From NCBI GenBank assembly GCA_028692535.1, contig JAQUXD010000003.1, positions 1 to 43,639 of the forward strand: a stretch of DNA of 43,639 bases. Direction: 5' to 3'. Position 1 is the stretch's first letter; the number at the start of each line of letters is the position of its first letter. Below, piece by piece: positions 16,362 to 23,645 of this stretch. The notes under the pieces were generated by a model. That model was not told the origin of the DNA, ran no database searches, and saw only the letters and a list, made by a program, of their open reading frames with translations. Both the position numbers and the translations under genes were made by a program. Source of the stretch: Eubacteriales bacterium. Its GTDB lineage: Bacteria > Bacillota > Clostridia > Peptostreptococcales > Anaerovoracaceae.

Positions 16362-17456
16362 TTATTTTGCGCCTTTGACCAGCTGGCCGATGGCCCAGAT
16401 CTGGCCTCTGTCCAAGGATTGTCCTTCTTCGCAGAGGACAGTTCCGTCGGCGTTTTCGATATATCCTGAGAACGGAGCAAAGGTTCCGGCAACCATTTCG
16501 GCTTTCTTCGCCTCGACAAGCTGCTGGACTTCGGCCGGAACCAGATCGCTCATAGGCGCCAGGGCGATATAGCCGGTCGCCATGGTTCCGTAATAGCTTT
16601 CGGGTTTAAACGTTCCGGCCAGAATATTTTCCACAGCATAAATGTAATATGCATCGTGGTGCCAGATCGGCGCGGTCAGGTATGCATTCGGTGCGGCGGG
16701 ATTGGCTAAGTTGTAGCCGATCGCATAAGCGCCGGCATCCTGCGCGGCAAGCTGGGGACCGGTGGAGTCGCTGTGCTGCGTAATAATATCGCAACCCTCT
16801 GCCAGAAGCTGTTCCGCGGCTGCCAGTTCTTTTTCGGGATCTCCCCAGGAACCGATGTATACGACACTCACTTCCACGTCCGGATTGACAGACTGGGCGC
16901 CGAGTGTATAGGCATTGATGCCGATCATCACTTCAGTATAGGGCATGGCACCCACATAACCGAGTTTGTTGCTCTCAGTCATGGAGCCTGCGACCATGCC
17001 TGCCAGATATCTGGCTTCGTCGATGGAACCAAAGAAATTGTCAAAGTTGGTCTCGTTCGCCATGTACCCCGAAAAATGGAGGAAGTACTTGTCGTCGTAA
17101 TCTCCGCTGTTGGCCAGCTGGTCCAAAGCTTCCATAAATCCGAAAGAAGCTCCGACGATCACGTCGCAGCCCTGATCCAGAAGATTCTGGCCCGCAGTCA
17201 AGGATGCCTGCGTATCGCTGTCATTGACGTTTTCAATATACTTGAAATCTACTTTTCCTTCGAAGTGCTCCTTCATTCTTACGGCACCCTCATAATGAGC
17301 CTGCGTATAGCCGCCGTCATTGATGGGTCCGATAAAGATGAAGCCGACTGTGAGTTCAGGCTCAGTGACTTCCGGTTGTTCTTCTCCGCCGCCGCAGGCA
17401 GCAAAAGATCCCAGGGCCAGAGCAAGAATCAGTACCAGTGCGAAAATCTTTTTCAT
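16362..17456 (-). CDS. BMP-family substrate-binding lipoprotein of the nucleoside/purine ABC transporter
   Basis: The 364-residue protein begins with a lipoprotein signal (basic start, hydrophobic core, LGSFAAC with lipid-acceptor Cys21) and then a Gly/Glu/Pro linker. The mature part is a Bmp/PnrA-type two-lobed binding fold: VGFIFIGPINDGGYTQAHYEG, QNLLDQGCDVIVGASFGF, YLAGMVAGSMTESNKLGYVGAMP and a closing hinge with YAIGYNLANPAAP. Known members bind purine nucleosides or related compounds. It is 32 nt downstream of xpt and 86 nt upstream of the ATPase gene, consistent with purine uptake and salvage. Confidence 0.92.
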   Translation of the reverse strand: MKKIFALVLILALALGSFAACGGGEEQPEVTEPELTVGFIFIGPINDGGYTQAHYEGAVRMKEHFEGKVDFKYIENVNDSDTQASLTAGQNLLDQGCDVIVGASFGFMEALDQLANSGDYDDKYFLHFSGYMANETNFDNFFGSIDEARYLAGMVAGSMTESNKLGYVGAMPYTEVMIGINAYTLGAQSVNPDVEVSVVYIGSWGDPEKELAAAEQLLAEGCDIITQHSDSTGPQLAAQDAGAYAIGYNLANPAAPNAYLTAPIWHHDAYYIYAVENILAGTFKPESYYGTMATGYIALAPMSDLVPAEVQQLVEAKKAEMVAGTFAPFSGYIENADGTVLCEEGQSLDRGQIWAIGQLVKGAK

Positions 17457-17488
17457 AGTTCCGTTTCTCCTTTTTCTCTGAAGTGATG

Positions 17489-18067
17489 TTATATAAATTC
17501 TATGTTACCGTCCGTGATGGACCGAATAACCGCAAGGGATTCCACAAGGTAGCCGGCCTCTTTTAGCTTGCCGCTGCCGCCCTGGAATTGTTTTTCGATC
17601 ACGACGCCGATCCCCGCCACGGCGGCTCCGGCATTTTTCACCAGTCTCGTGAGGCCCATTGCCGATTCTCCGTAAGCCAGAAAATCATCAATAATAAGAA
17701 TTCTGTCTGTCGGCTGCAAATACTTCCTGGACACCCGAATCGTAGACACGGTCTCCTTGGTAAAGGATTTCACGTCCGTGCTGTACACGCCCTCCACCAT
17801 GGTGTTGGGCGCTGCCTTTTTCGCAAAGACGACCGGAAGATACCCCATGGCTCTGGAAACAGCGCAAGCCACCGGGATCCCGGAGCTCTCCACGGTCAGG
17901 ATCTTTGTGACCGAGTGCCCGGCAAACCGCCCGGCCAGCTCCCGACCGATCTCATCCATGAGCGCCACGTCGATCTGGTGATTTAAAAAAGAGTCCACTT
18001 TCAGAACTCCTCTTCCTATTCCCTGACCTTCCCGCACGATGCGTTCTATGAGTGCCTCCATCGGCAT
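17489..18067 (-). CDS. xpt: Xanthine phosphoribosyltransferase
   Basis: The 192-residue protein matches Xpt, which makes XMP from xanthine and PRPP. It shows LKVDSFLNHQID near residue 22, the VESSGIPVACAVSRAMG segment, AKKAAPNTM, and the PRPP-binding motif ILIIDDFLAYGES. The first ATG (18067) is supported by GGGAG 5 nt upstream; the ATG two codons later is less well placed. It leads the operon with the BMP-type importer. A sigma-A-like promoter is at 18112-18139 and a PurBox-like sequence lies further upstream (18184-18207). I see no purine riboswitch in its leader. Confidence 0.95.
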   Translation of the reverse strand: MPMEALIERIVREGQGIGRGVLKVDSFLNHQIDVALMDEIGRELAGRFAGHSVTKILTVESSGIPVACAVSRAMGYLPVVFAKKAAPNTMVEGVYSTDVKSFTKETVSTIRVSRKYLQPTDRILIIDDFLAYGESAMGLTRLVKNAGAAVAGIGVVIEKQFQGGSGKLKEAGYLVESLAVIRSITDGNIEFI

Positions 18068-18111
18068 ATCTTCTCCCGTTTTCCAAAAACAATCGTAATC
18101 AGTACGTTATA

Positions 18112-18139
18112 ATTATATGCGCTTTGACCGGAATGTAAA
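18112..18139 (-). promoter_or_regulatory. Predicted xpt operon promoter
   Basis: Minus strand TTTACA (18139-18134), 16 nt, TATAAT (18117-18112), about 45 nt before the xpt ATG. Confidence 0.7.
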
Positions 18140-18179
18140 GATTATTCAAAGAAATATGCCATTGCTTCCAAGATAAAAA

Positions 18180-18211
18180 AAAGAATGTTCGAATATATCC
18201 GAACATTCTTT
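18180..18211 (-). terminator. Intrinsic terminator of the lemA-DUF2207 transcript, with embedded PurBox-like sequence
   Basis: AAAGAATGTTCG pairs perfectly with CGAACATTCTTT (12 bp, 8-nt loop) and is followed on the minus strand by a run of T, giving a strong terminator 33 nt after the DUF2207 stop. The right arm on the plus strand contains ATATCCGAACATT (18195-18207), an exact fit to the B. subtilis PurBox pattern AWWWCCGAACWWT. The left arm read on the minus strand (18196-18184) fits 12 of 13 positions. The element lies about 40 nt upstream of the xpt -35 box. Confidence 0.85.
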
Positions 18212-18243
18212 ATTCATCTTGACCTTATTGTTCAGGCAAGATC

Positions 18244-19977
18244 CTACCAGGCTCCGCCGCCGCCGCCGCCGAAGCCGCCGCCGCTGAAGCCGCCGCCGAT
18301 GGAGCCGCCGCCACCGAAACTGCTCTTGTCCGCAGGCGGTGTCGTAGGCAGCGCAGTTGCAATCGTATTGATGCTGTTCATCAAATAAAGCATGTGGAAG
18401 GTGCCCATATTGCCCGAGTACCAAGTGGGTGGCGGCACATCCAGTCCTTCGAAATTGCGCATCCATTCATCGGTCAGGCCGAAGACATAAGCATAGGGAA
18501 GCACGTTGTAAAAATACTGGGGATCTCCGTTGACCAGCGTTTTGATCCGATCCAGATCCGCTACTTTGATAAAGTTTTTGAAACCTTTCAAACGCCCCAT
18601 CAGTTCGGCGCTGTATTCGGTCCGCTTCCTCATAAATATCGTGGACAGAAGAGAAATCACAAAAGAGGCCAGCGCCGCCAGGAGTACAATGCCTTGGATC
18701 TCCGGCGCCAGTACGGCAACCCCCAATGCGACGAAGACGGCAGCAACGGGGACCAGTGTCAGGAGACAGCCGGCGCCTGTTGCGATCATCGAACTGGTGT
18801 GATAGACGTGTTTCTTGCTGTTTTTAGTAAAATGGCTGGCCAAAAAGTCCTGGCTTGTCTTGAAGGTGTCCCCGAATTCAGCCGGGATCTCCTTTGTATT
18901 AATGGGATCGCCAAAGGAGAACAAACCGTCGAAAAACACTTTTTGATACTGTGGCGCGCTCTGAGGCAGATCCGCAAGCTTGTGCAGTTCATAGGCTTCC
19001 ACATCTTTTCCGAAAAGTTTTTTCTCCGGCTCCAGCCGTCGGATCTCCAGATAGCCGTGTTGCGCAAAATACGGAATCAGTGAAAGGATGTCTTTTGTAT
19101 TGGCCGTACCGTTTAATATATAGCCCACCTCTGCGGGAGACAAATCATCCGGCGGATAGAATTCCACCACGGGGATCACTTTCCTGTCCTTTCCGTAGCG
19201 GAAAAACAGCACCAATGCGACAAGGGCCGCCGCCACGCTGGCAATACCCGCGATCACAGCGATCCAAACATCCGTGCGTTCTCCGGCAAAATACCCTTCC
19301 GGCAGAAGGATACGGAGCGTAACGCCCTCATATGCCGACAGGGAACGATCCAGGGAACCGGTAATGACATTCCCGCTTCTGGACCAGGTAACTTCGCCTG
19401 TCTGCCCGCTGCCCACAGAGCCGATGATCCACTCCATCCGGGACTCGTCAAAATCCTGAGGCATTTCGATCCGAAAAGACGCTTGTTCGATGGCGGTTTC
19501 CCATCCGGTGGGGATCAGATCCCAGTAGACCTGATCGAATTCCGCTACGCCGTCGTCATAAGCTTCGGCTTCGTAGCGCAATGTGTAGATCTGCCGACCC
19601 GTGAGAGTCTGATCCGCGCTGCCCAGACGCACAACAACATTATCACCCTCAAAACTCTGCTGGACAAGCACATCTCCGGCATCCACATTTCCAATGTGCA
19701 ACCGGCCGTTGATGCTCTTTAATTCTCCGTTCTCATCCCGAAAGAACACTTCACCGCCGGTCGTAATGTAGCGATAAATACCATGGGCCGGGCTACGAAA
19801 ATCCACGGTGATGATCTCCTGTACCGTGTACGTATTATTCTCGTGAACGGTCAGGTCCACTTGGTAATTCAAGGTGTCGTACTGAATGCTTTGGCCCGCG
19901 GCACACAGCGGCAGGCTCAGCAGCAGGCCGAGACAGACAGAAATCAGCACCAGCGCTTTTTTTCTGTTTTTAATCAT
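18244..19977 (-). CDS. DUF2207 family membrane protein with glycine-rich tail
   Basis: I place the start at the ATG at 19977 (577 residues), where GGGGGAG stands upstream and a signal peptide begins at once (MIKNRKKALVLISVC, cleavage near CAAG); an upstream extension in the same frame lacks these features. The N-terminal extracellular region (about 30-240) is the DUF2207 beta domain (YDTLNYQVDLTVHENNTY, GIYRYI). Then come a membrane helix (about 245-267), a cytosolic part with NGTANTKDILSLIPYFAQ, two more helices (about 425-480), and a C-terminal tail very rich in Gly and Ser (about 550-577). The role of DUF2207 proteins is unknown. It is paired with lemA (19 nt apart), a frequent partnership. 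Confidence 0.85.
   Translation of the reverse strand: MIKNRKKALVLISVCLGLLLSLPLCAAGQSIQYDTLNYQVDLTVHENNTYTVQEIITVDFRSPAHGIYRYITTGGEVFFRDENGELKSINGRLHIGNVDAGDVLVQQSFEGDNVVVRLGSADQTLTGRQIYTLRYEAEAYDDGVAEFDQVYWDLIPTGWETAIEQASFRIEMPQDFDESRMEWIIGSVGSGQTGEVTWSRSGNVITGSLDRSLSAYEGVTLRILLPEGYFAGERTDVWIAVIAGIASVAAALVALVLFFRYGKDRKVIPVVEFYPPDDLSPAEVGYILNGTANTKDILSLIPYFAQHGYLEIRRLEPEKKLFGKDVEAYELHKLADLPQSAPQYQKVFFDGLFSFGDPINTKEIPAEFGDTFKTSQDFLASHFTKNSKKHVYHTSSMIATGAGCLLTLVPVAAVFVALGVAVLAPEIQGIVLLAALASFVISLLSTIFMRKRTEYSAELMGRLKGFKNFIKVADLDRIKTLVNGDPQYFYNVLPYAYVFGLTDEWMRNFEGLDVPPPTWYSGNMGTFHMLYLMNSINTIATALPTTPPADKSSFGGGGSIGGGFSGGGFGGGGGGAW
18250..18315. repeat. GCC-rich triplet repeat encoding the glycine tail
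   Basis: CCGCCG-type triplets repeat with few interruptions and encode the Gly-rich C-terminus of the DUF2207 protein. Such low-complexity tails are usual in this family. Confidence 0.7.
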
Positions 19978-19996
19978 GGATTCTCCCCCGGGCCGA

Positions 19997-20548
19997 TTAA
20001 AAGCTGACAGATACGTTGGCGCGCTCTTCTTCCGAACCAACTTCAAACATGGGTTGTTTCGTAAATCCGAAAGGACCTGCCAGCATATTGCCGGGAAAGA
20101 CCTGGATCCTGGTATTGAACAGCTTGACCACTGCGTTGTAGTATTTCCTGGAACTGGCGATCTCGCTCTCCACACCGGACAATTCCTGCTGCAGGGCAAG
20201 GAAATTCTGGTTCGCCTTCAGATCCGGATAGTTCTCCGCTACGGCAAACAGGGATTTGAGCGCAGATTGCAGCCCCGCCTCCTGGCTGAACCGTTCTTCT
20301 GCCGAGGTTGCCTGGATCGTACGGCTCCTGGCATCGGTCAGGGCCTGAAGCGTTTCCTTTTCGTGGGACGCATAGCCTTTTACCGTTTCCACCAGATTCG
20401 GGATCAGGTCGTAGCGCTTTTTCATGTATACATCCATCGTTGCAAACGCTTCTTCCACGCCGTTGCGAAGCTTGATGGATCCGTTGTAGAACGTGAGCAC
20501 GTAAAGACCCACCAGGGCAGCGATACCCAGAATTATATAGATGACCAT
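19997..20548 (-). CDS. lemA: LemA family membrane protein
   Basis: The 183-residue protein has one N-terminal helix (about 2-20) with a short outside part, then the cytosolic alpha-helical LemA domain: LRNGVEEAFATMDVYMKKRYDLIPNLVETVKGY, ALTDARS, YPDLKANQNFLALQQEL and YYNAVVKLFNTRIQVFPGN. These are the core conserved segments of the family. LemA proteins are of unclear function; in several bacteria they are coupled to glycine-rich DUF2207/TPM proteins, as here. AGGAGG precedes the ATG and an extended -10 promoter lies at 20601-20609. Confidence 0.93.
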   Translation of the reverse strand: MVIYIILGIAALVGLYVLTFYNGSIKLRNGVEEAFATMDVYMKKRYDLIPNLVETVKGYASHEKETLQALTDARSRTIQATSAEERFSQEAGLQSALKSLFAVAENYPDLKANQNFLALQQELSGVESEIASSRKYYNAVVKLFNTRIQVFPGNMLAGPFGFTKQPMFEVGSEEERANVSVSF

Positions 20549-20600
20549 TCTTATCCTCCTTGTGACAATGCTTCATTCTTGTGCAAATTGCAGTGAGATG

Positions 20601-20609
20601 ATTATATCA
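20601..20609 (-). promoter_or_regulatory. Extended -10 promoter of lemA
   Basis: Minus strand TGATATAAT is a perfect extended -10 element; no good -35 box is seen at the usual distance, as is common for this promoter type. It lies just downstream of the ung stop. Confidence 0.55.
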
Positions 20610-20636
20610 TATGCGCAACAGAATAGTAGCGTTCTG

Positions 20637-21302
20637 CTAAATTTTCCAATCGACGGCGCCCATCCCCTTCGCTTCCAGAAAAGCGTTGGCTTTGGAAAAG
20701 TGGCGGCAGCCGAAAAACCCGTTGTACGCCGACAGCGGACTGGGATGCGCCGCCTCCAGGATCAGATGTGCCGGATTGGTGATCAGCGCCTTTTTGGCCC
20801 GTGCGTTGGCGCCCCAAAGAAAAAATACCAACGGTCTCTCTCGTTCGTTCAGACATCGAATCACCTGATCGGTGAAGGTCTCCCACCCTTTACCCTTGTG
20901 GGAATTGGGAGATCCTTCGCGCACGGTCAGGACCGCATTGAGCATCAAAACGCCCTGCCGTGCCCATTGGATCAGATGGCCGTCCGCAGGAGGGTCCACA
21001 CCCAGATCCGCTTGCAACTCCTTAAAAATATTCACAAGAGAGGGTGGTTTGGGAACGCCCGGCTGAACAGAAAAACACATCCCATGGGCCTGCCCGGGAC
21101 CGTGGTAGGGATCCTGCCCCAAAATCACGACCTTTGCATCGCCGCGGGACGTGGCCTTGAGCGCATTGAAAATGTCATACATATCCGGATGGATCCTGTG
21201 CGCGGCATATTCACTTTTCAGGAACGCCCGAAGCTTGTGATAGTAATCCTTGTCGAATTCTTCTCCGAGAAGCGTATCCCAGTCATTCCCCAGATGGACC
21301 AT
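20637..21302 (-). CDS. ung: Uracil-DNA glycosylase, family 1
   Basis: The 221-residue length and motifs are those of Ung, which removes uracil from DNA to start base-excision repair. The water-activating motif GQDPYHGPGQAHG has Asp64, the uracil pocket includes GVLMLNAVLTVREG (117-130), and the DNA-intercalation/His motif is HPSPLSA with His186. It overlaps the upstream alpha/beta hydrolase gene by 20 nt and is the last gene of the rqcP-uvrB-uvrA-pncB operon, adding another repair function. No clear terminator follows it. Confidence 0.96.
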   Translation of the reverse strand: MVHLGNDWDTLLGEEFDKDYYHKLRAFLKSEYAAHRIHPDMYDIFNALKATSRGDAKVVILGQDPYHGPGQAHGMCFSVQPGVPKPPSLVNIFKELQADLGVDPPADGHLIQWARQGVLMLNAVLTVREGSPNSHKGKGWETFTDQVIRCLNERERPLVFFLWGANARAKKALITNPAHLILEAAHPSPLSAYNGFFGCRHFSKANAFLEAKGMGAVDWKI

Positions 21303-22224
21303 CGTCCTCGCTCACCTCCCGGATAAAATCCCTGATATCTCCATACACAGCCGCCTGACCTTTTTCATTGAGGATCTCATGGCGCATGTCCTCATATAAG
21401 CGCAAAGCGACCCGGTCATGGCCGGACTGTCGCAGCCGTTCATATACCTCTGCCGGCCCCTTTCCGTAATGTCCCACGGGATCCATCAGCCCGGAGGCCA
21501 GAAGCATCGGAAGGTCTGCCGGCACTTTGCCGGCCCAGTCTTTTCCGGATACCCGGTCCAGCAGGGTGAACAGGTCCTGAAATCCGGCCAGGGTGAACAC
21601 AAATCCGCACTGCGGGTCTTGAACATAGGAGTCACTTACCTTTTGATCGCTGGAAAGCCACTCGTACAGGTTGGCCGGCGAACCGATCTTCCGGTTGTTG
21701 CCGCCAAAGGCCATGGTGTGGATAAAAGAGCTCCTGTGCCGGTCGCCGTAGCGCATCCGCAGCAGTTTGACCAACGAGATCCCCGGACGATTCATCGGAT
21801 TGCGCCCGGCAGTTCCTGTGATGATCGCGCCGCTCAACCCTTGCGCATAACGGGTCAAGTACTCCCTCAGCACGAACGAACCCATGCTGTGGCCCAGAAT
21901 AAAGTAAGGGACGTCGGGGTAGCCTGCCTGGACCGACTCCCGCATACGTTGCACGTCTTCCACCAAATACAGCCATCCGTTTTCGGCGCCGAAGTACCCG
22001 TAATCCTCCGGATCGGCGCTGCTTCCATGTCCCGCATGGTCGTGCCCCGCAACCAAGATACCCTGTTCCGCCAGATACGCGGCAAAGCCCTCATATCTTA
22101 AAAAATACTCGCTCATGCCGTGGACGATCTGAAGGACCGCAGACGGTTCTCCCTGGATCTTTGTACGATAACAATGGATCGTGCTCTTCCCGTCCGAGCC
22201 GGGAAAGCTGCTTTCGATCATCAT
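21283..22224 (-). CDS. Alpha/beta hydrolase, monoacylglycerol-lipase/lysophospholipase-like
   Basis: The start is placed at the ATG at 22224, which overlaps the pncB stop in ATGA and has GGAG 5 nt upstream; the 313-residue protein then begins MMIESSFPGSDG. The serine-hydrolase fold is clear: an oxyanion loop near IVHGMSEY, HDHAGHGSS at 61-69, nucleophile elbow GHSMG with Ser113, an acid ASGLMDP (about 245-251) and a His in DMRHEILNE (about 287). It lacks a signal peptide, so it is cytosolic. Relatives hydrolyse monoacylglycerols or other esters; the substrate here is unknown. Its position between pncB and ung may only reflect operon packing. Confidence 0.88.
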   Translation of the reverse strand: MMIESSFPGSDGKSTIHCYRTKIQGEPSAVLQIVHGMSEYFLRYEGFAAYLAEQGILVAGHDHAGHGSSADPEDYGYFGAENGWLYLVEDVQRMRESVQAGYPDVPYFILGHSMGSFVLREYLTRYAQGLSGAIITGTAGRNPMNRPGISLVKLLRMRYGDRHRSSFIHTMAFGGNNRKIGSPANLYEWLSSDQKVSDSYVQDPQCGFVFTLAGFQDLFTLLDRVSGKDWAGKVPADLPMLLASGLMDPVGHYGKGPAEVYERLRQSGHDRVALRLYEDMRHEILNEKGQAAVYGDIRDFIREVSEDDGPSGE

Positions 22225-23645
22225 ATGTGCTCCTCGAGCAAGCGGCTCTTCAATTCCCACAGCGGAACGGAAAGATCCACGTAGTAGCGGTGCGGGTTCT
22301 CAAAACGAAGGATTTCTTCCCACATCTCGGAGATGTTTTGCAGACAGTAGGCGCGAATATCTTTGACATCCGGAGAATCGTAAACAAGCTCCCCCTTTAT
22401 GAAGATCGGAACGAGAAGCTCCCGGGCTTCGAAGTTTTTCAATTTTTTATACTTTTTGGTCGAATACGGATCTACAATGGCATAATCATCTCCACTCGGA
22501 AGCGCTTCGTCCGCCAGGGCGATCACGTCGGCAAAAGCTTGCCCTGTACCCTTGTCGAAAAGGCGGTAGACTTTCTTGAAGCCGGGATTCGTAATTTTTT
22601 CCACGTTTTCCGACACCTTTATTTTGGGAACGATTGCGCCTTCCCGTTCAGTAGCCACCAACTTATATACCCCTCCGAACACCGGTTCGGCTTTGGCGGT
22701 GATCATCCGCTCGCCCACGCCGAAGGAATCGATGCAAGCGCCCTGGGAAAGCATATCCCGGATCAAAAACTCGTCCAACGAATTGGAAATCACGATCTTG
22801 CAGTCGGGATATCCCGCTTCGTCCAGCATTTTTCGCGCATTCTTTGTGAGATAGGTGACGTCGCCCGAATCGATGCGGATGGCCTTGCCGGCGGGCTTGC
22901 ATTTGTCAAAAACCCGAATCGCGTTGGGGATTCCGGATTTAAGCACATCATAAGTATCCACCAGAAGCGTACAGTTTTCAGGATAGAGCTGGGCATATCG
23001 CTCGAAAGCCTCGTATTCCGAGTCGAACAGCTGGACCCAGCTATGCGCCATGGTCCCCATGGCCGGGATGCCGTACCGCTGCTCCACGATCGTGCAGGAC
23101 GTGCCGGCGCAACCCCCGATATATGCTGCCCGCGCCCCCAGGATCGATGCGCTGGCGCCGTGAGCCCGTCGGGCTCCGAACTCCATAACGCTACGTCCGC
23201 CGGCAGATCGCACGATGCGATTGGCCTTCGTTGCAATCAAACTCTGGTGATTGATCAAAAGGAGCGCCATGGTTTCGATGAACTGGGCCTGGATCACCGG
23301 GCCCCGAACGGTCAGAATAGGTTCCCCCGGAAAGATCGGTGTGCCCTCGGGCACTGCCCACACATCACAGGAGAAATGAAACGTTTTCAAATAATCCAGA
23401 AACCGTTCGTCAAAAATGTTGCGGCTTCTGAGATGGCTGATATCCGCCTCCGTAAAGGTCAGCTCCTGCAGATAATCGATGAACGACTGCAGCCCGGCCA
23501 TGATGGCCAACCCTCCTTCCTCGGGATTTTTGCGGTAAAACAGATCGAAATAGGCGATCCGGTCTCCTTCTCCGTGCAAACAGTAACCGTTGGCCATGGT
23601 CAACTCATAGAAATCGGTGAGCATGGTCAGATTTTCTCCATTCAT
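22221..23645 (-). CDS. pncB: Nicotinate phosphoribosyltransferase
   Basis: The 474-residue protein is a nicotinate phosphoribosyltransferase of the Bacillota type, making nicotinate mononucleotide from nicotinate, PRPP and ATP for NAD salvage. Diagnostic segments are LTDFYELTMANGY at the start, the phosphoribosyl-site FGARRAHG, GTMAHSWV near 200 (His that is phosphorylated in the family), and VDTYDVLKSG followed by IRIDSGD. It overlaps uvrA by 4 nt (ATGA) and the following hydrolase by 4 nt, so its translation is coupled on both sides. NAD is not a UvrA cofactor; the link is more likely organisational. Confidence 0.95.
   Translation of the reverse strand: MNGENLTMLTDFYELTMANGYCLHGEGDRIAYFDLFYRKNPEEGGLAIMAGLQSFIDYLQELTFTEADISHLRSRNIFDERFLDYLKTFHFSCDVWAVPEGTPIFPGEPILTVRGPVIQAQFIETMALLLINHQSLIATKANRIVRSAGGRSVMEFGARRAHGASASILGARAAYIGGCAGTSCTIVEQRYGIPAMGTMAHSWVQLFDSEYEAFERYAQLYPENCTLLVDTYDVLKSGIPNAIRVFDKCKPAGKAIRIDSGDVTYLTKNARKMLDEAGYPDCKIVISNSLDEFLIRDMLSQGACIDSFGVGERMITAKAEPVFGGVYKLVATEREGAIVPKIKVSENVEKITNPGFKKVYRLFDKGTGQAFADVIALADEALPSGDDYAIVDPYSTKKYKKLKNFEARELLVPIFIKGELVYDSPDVKDIRAYCLQNISEMWEEILRFENPHRYYVDLSVPLWELKSRLLEEHI

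Noticed and set aside
18068..18180. Purine riboswitch upstream of xpt
   Set aside because: The leader from the predicted start to the xpt ATG is too short, and the conserved three-way-junction core is not present on the minus strand.
19978..20199. 74-residue N-terminal extension of the DUF2207 protein
   Set aside because: It overlaps lemA in another frame and would bury the signal peptide.
20600..20640. Terminator for ung
   Set aside because: Only a short CAGAA/TTCTG stem with a long loop and no T-run is present, and it lies partly over the lemA promoter.
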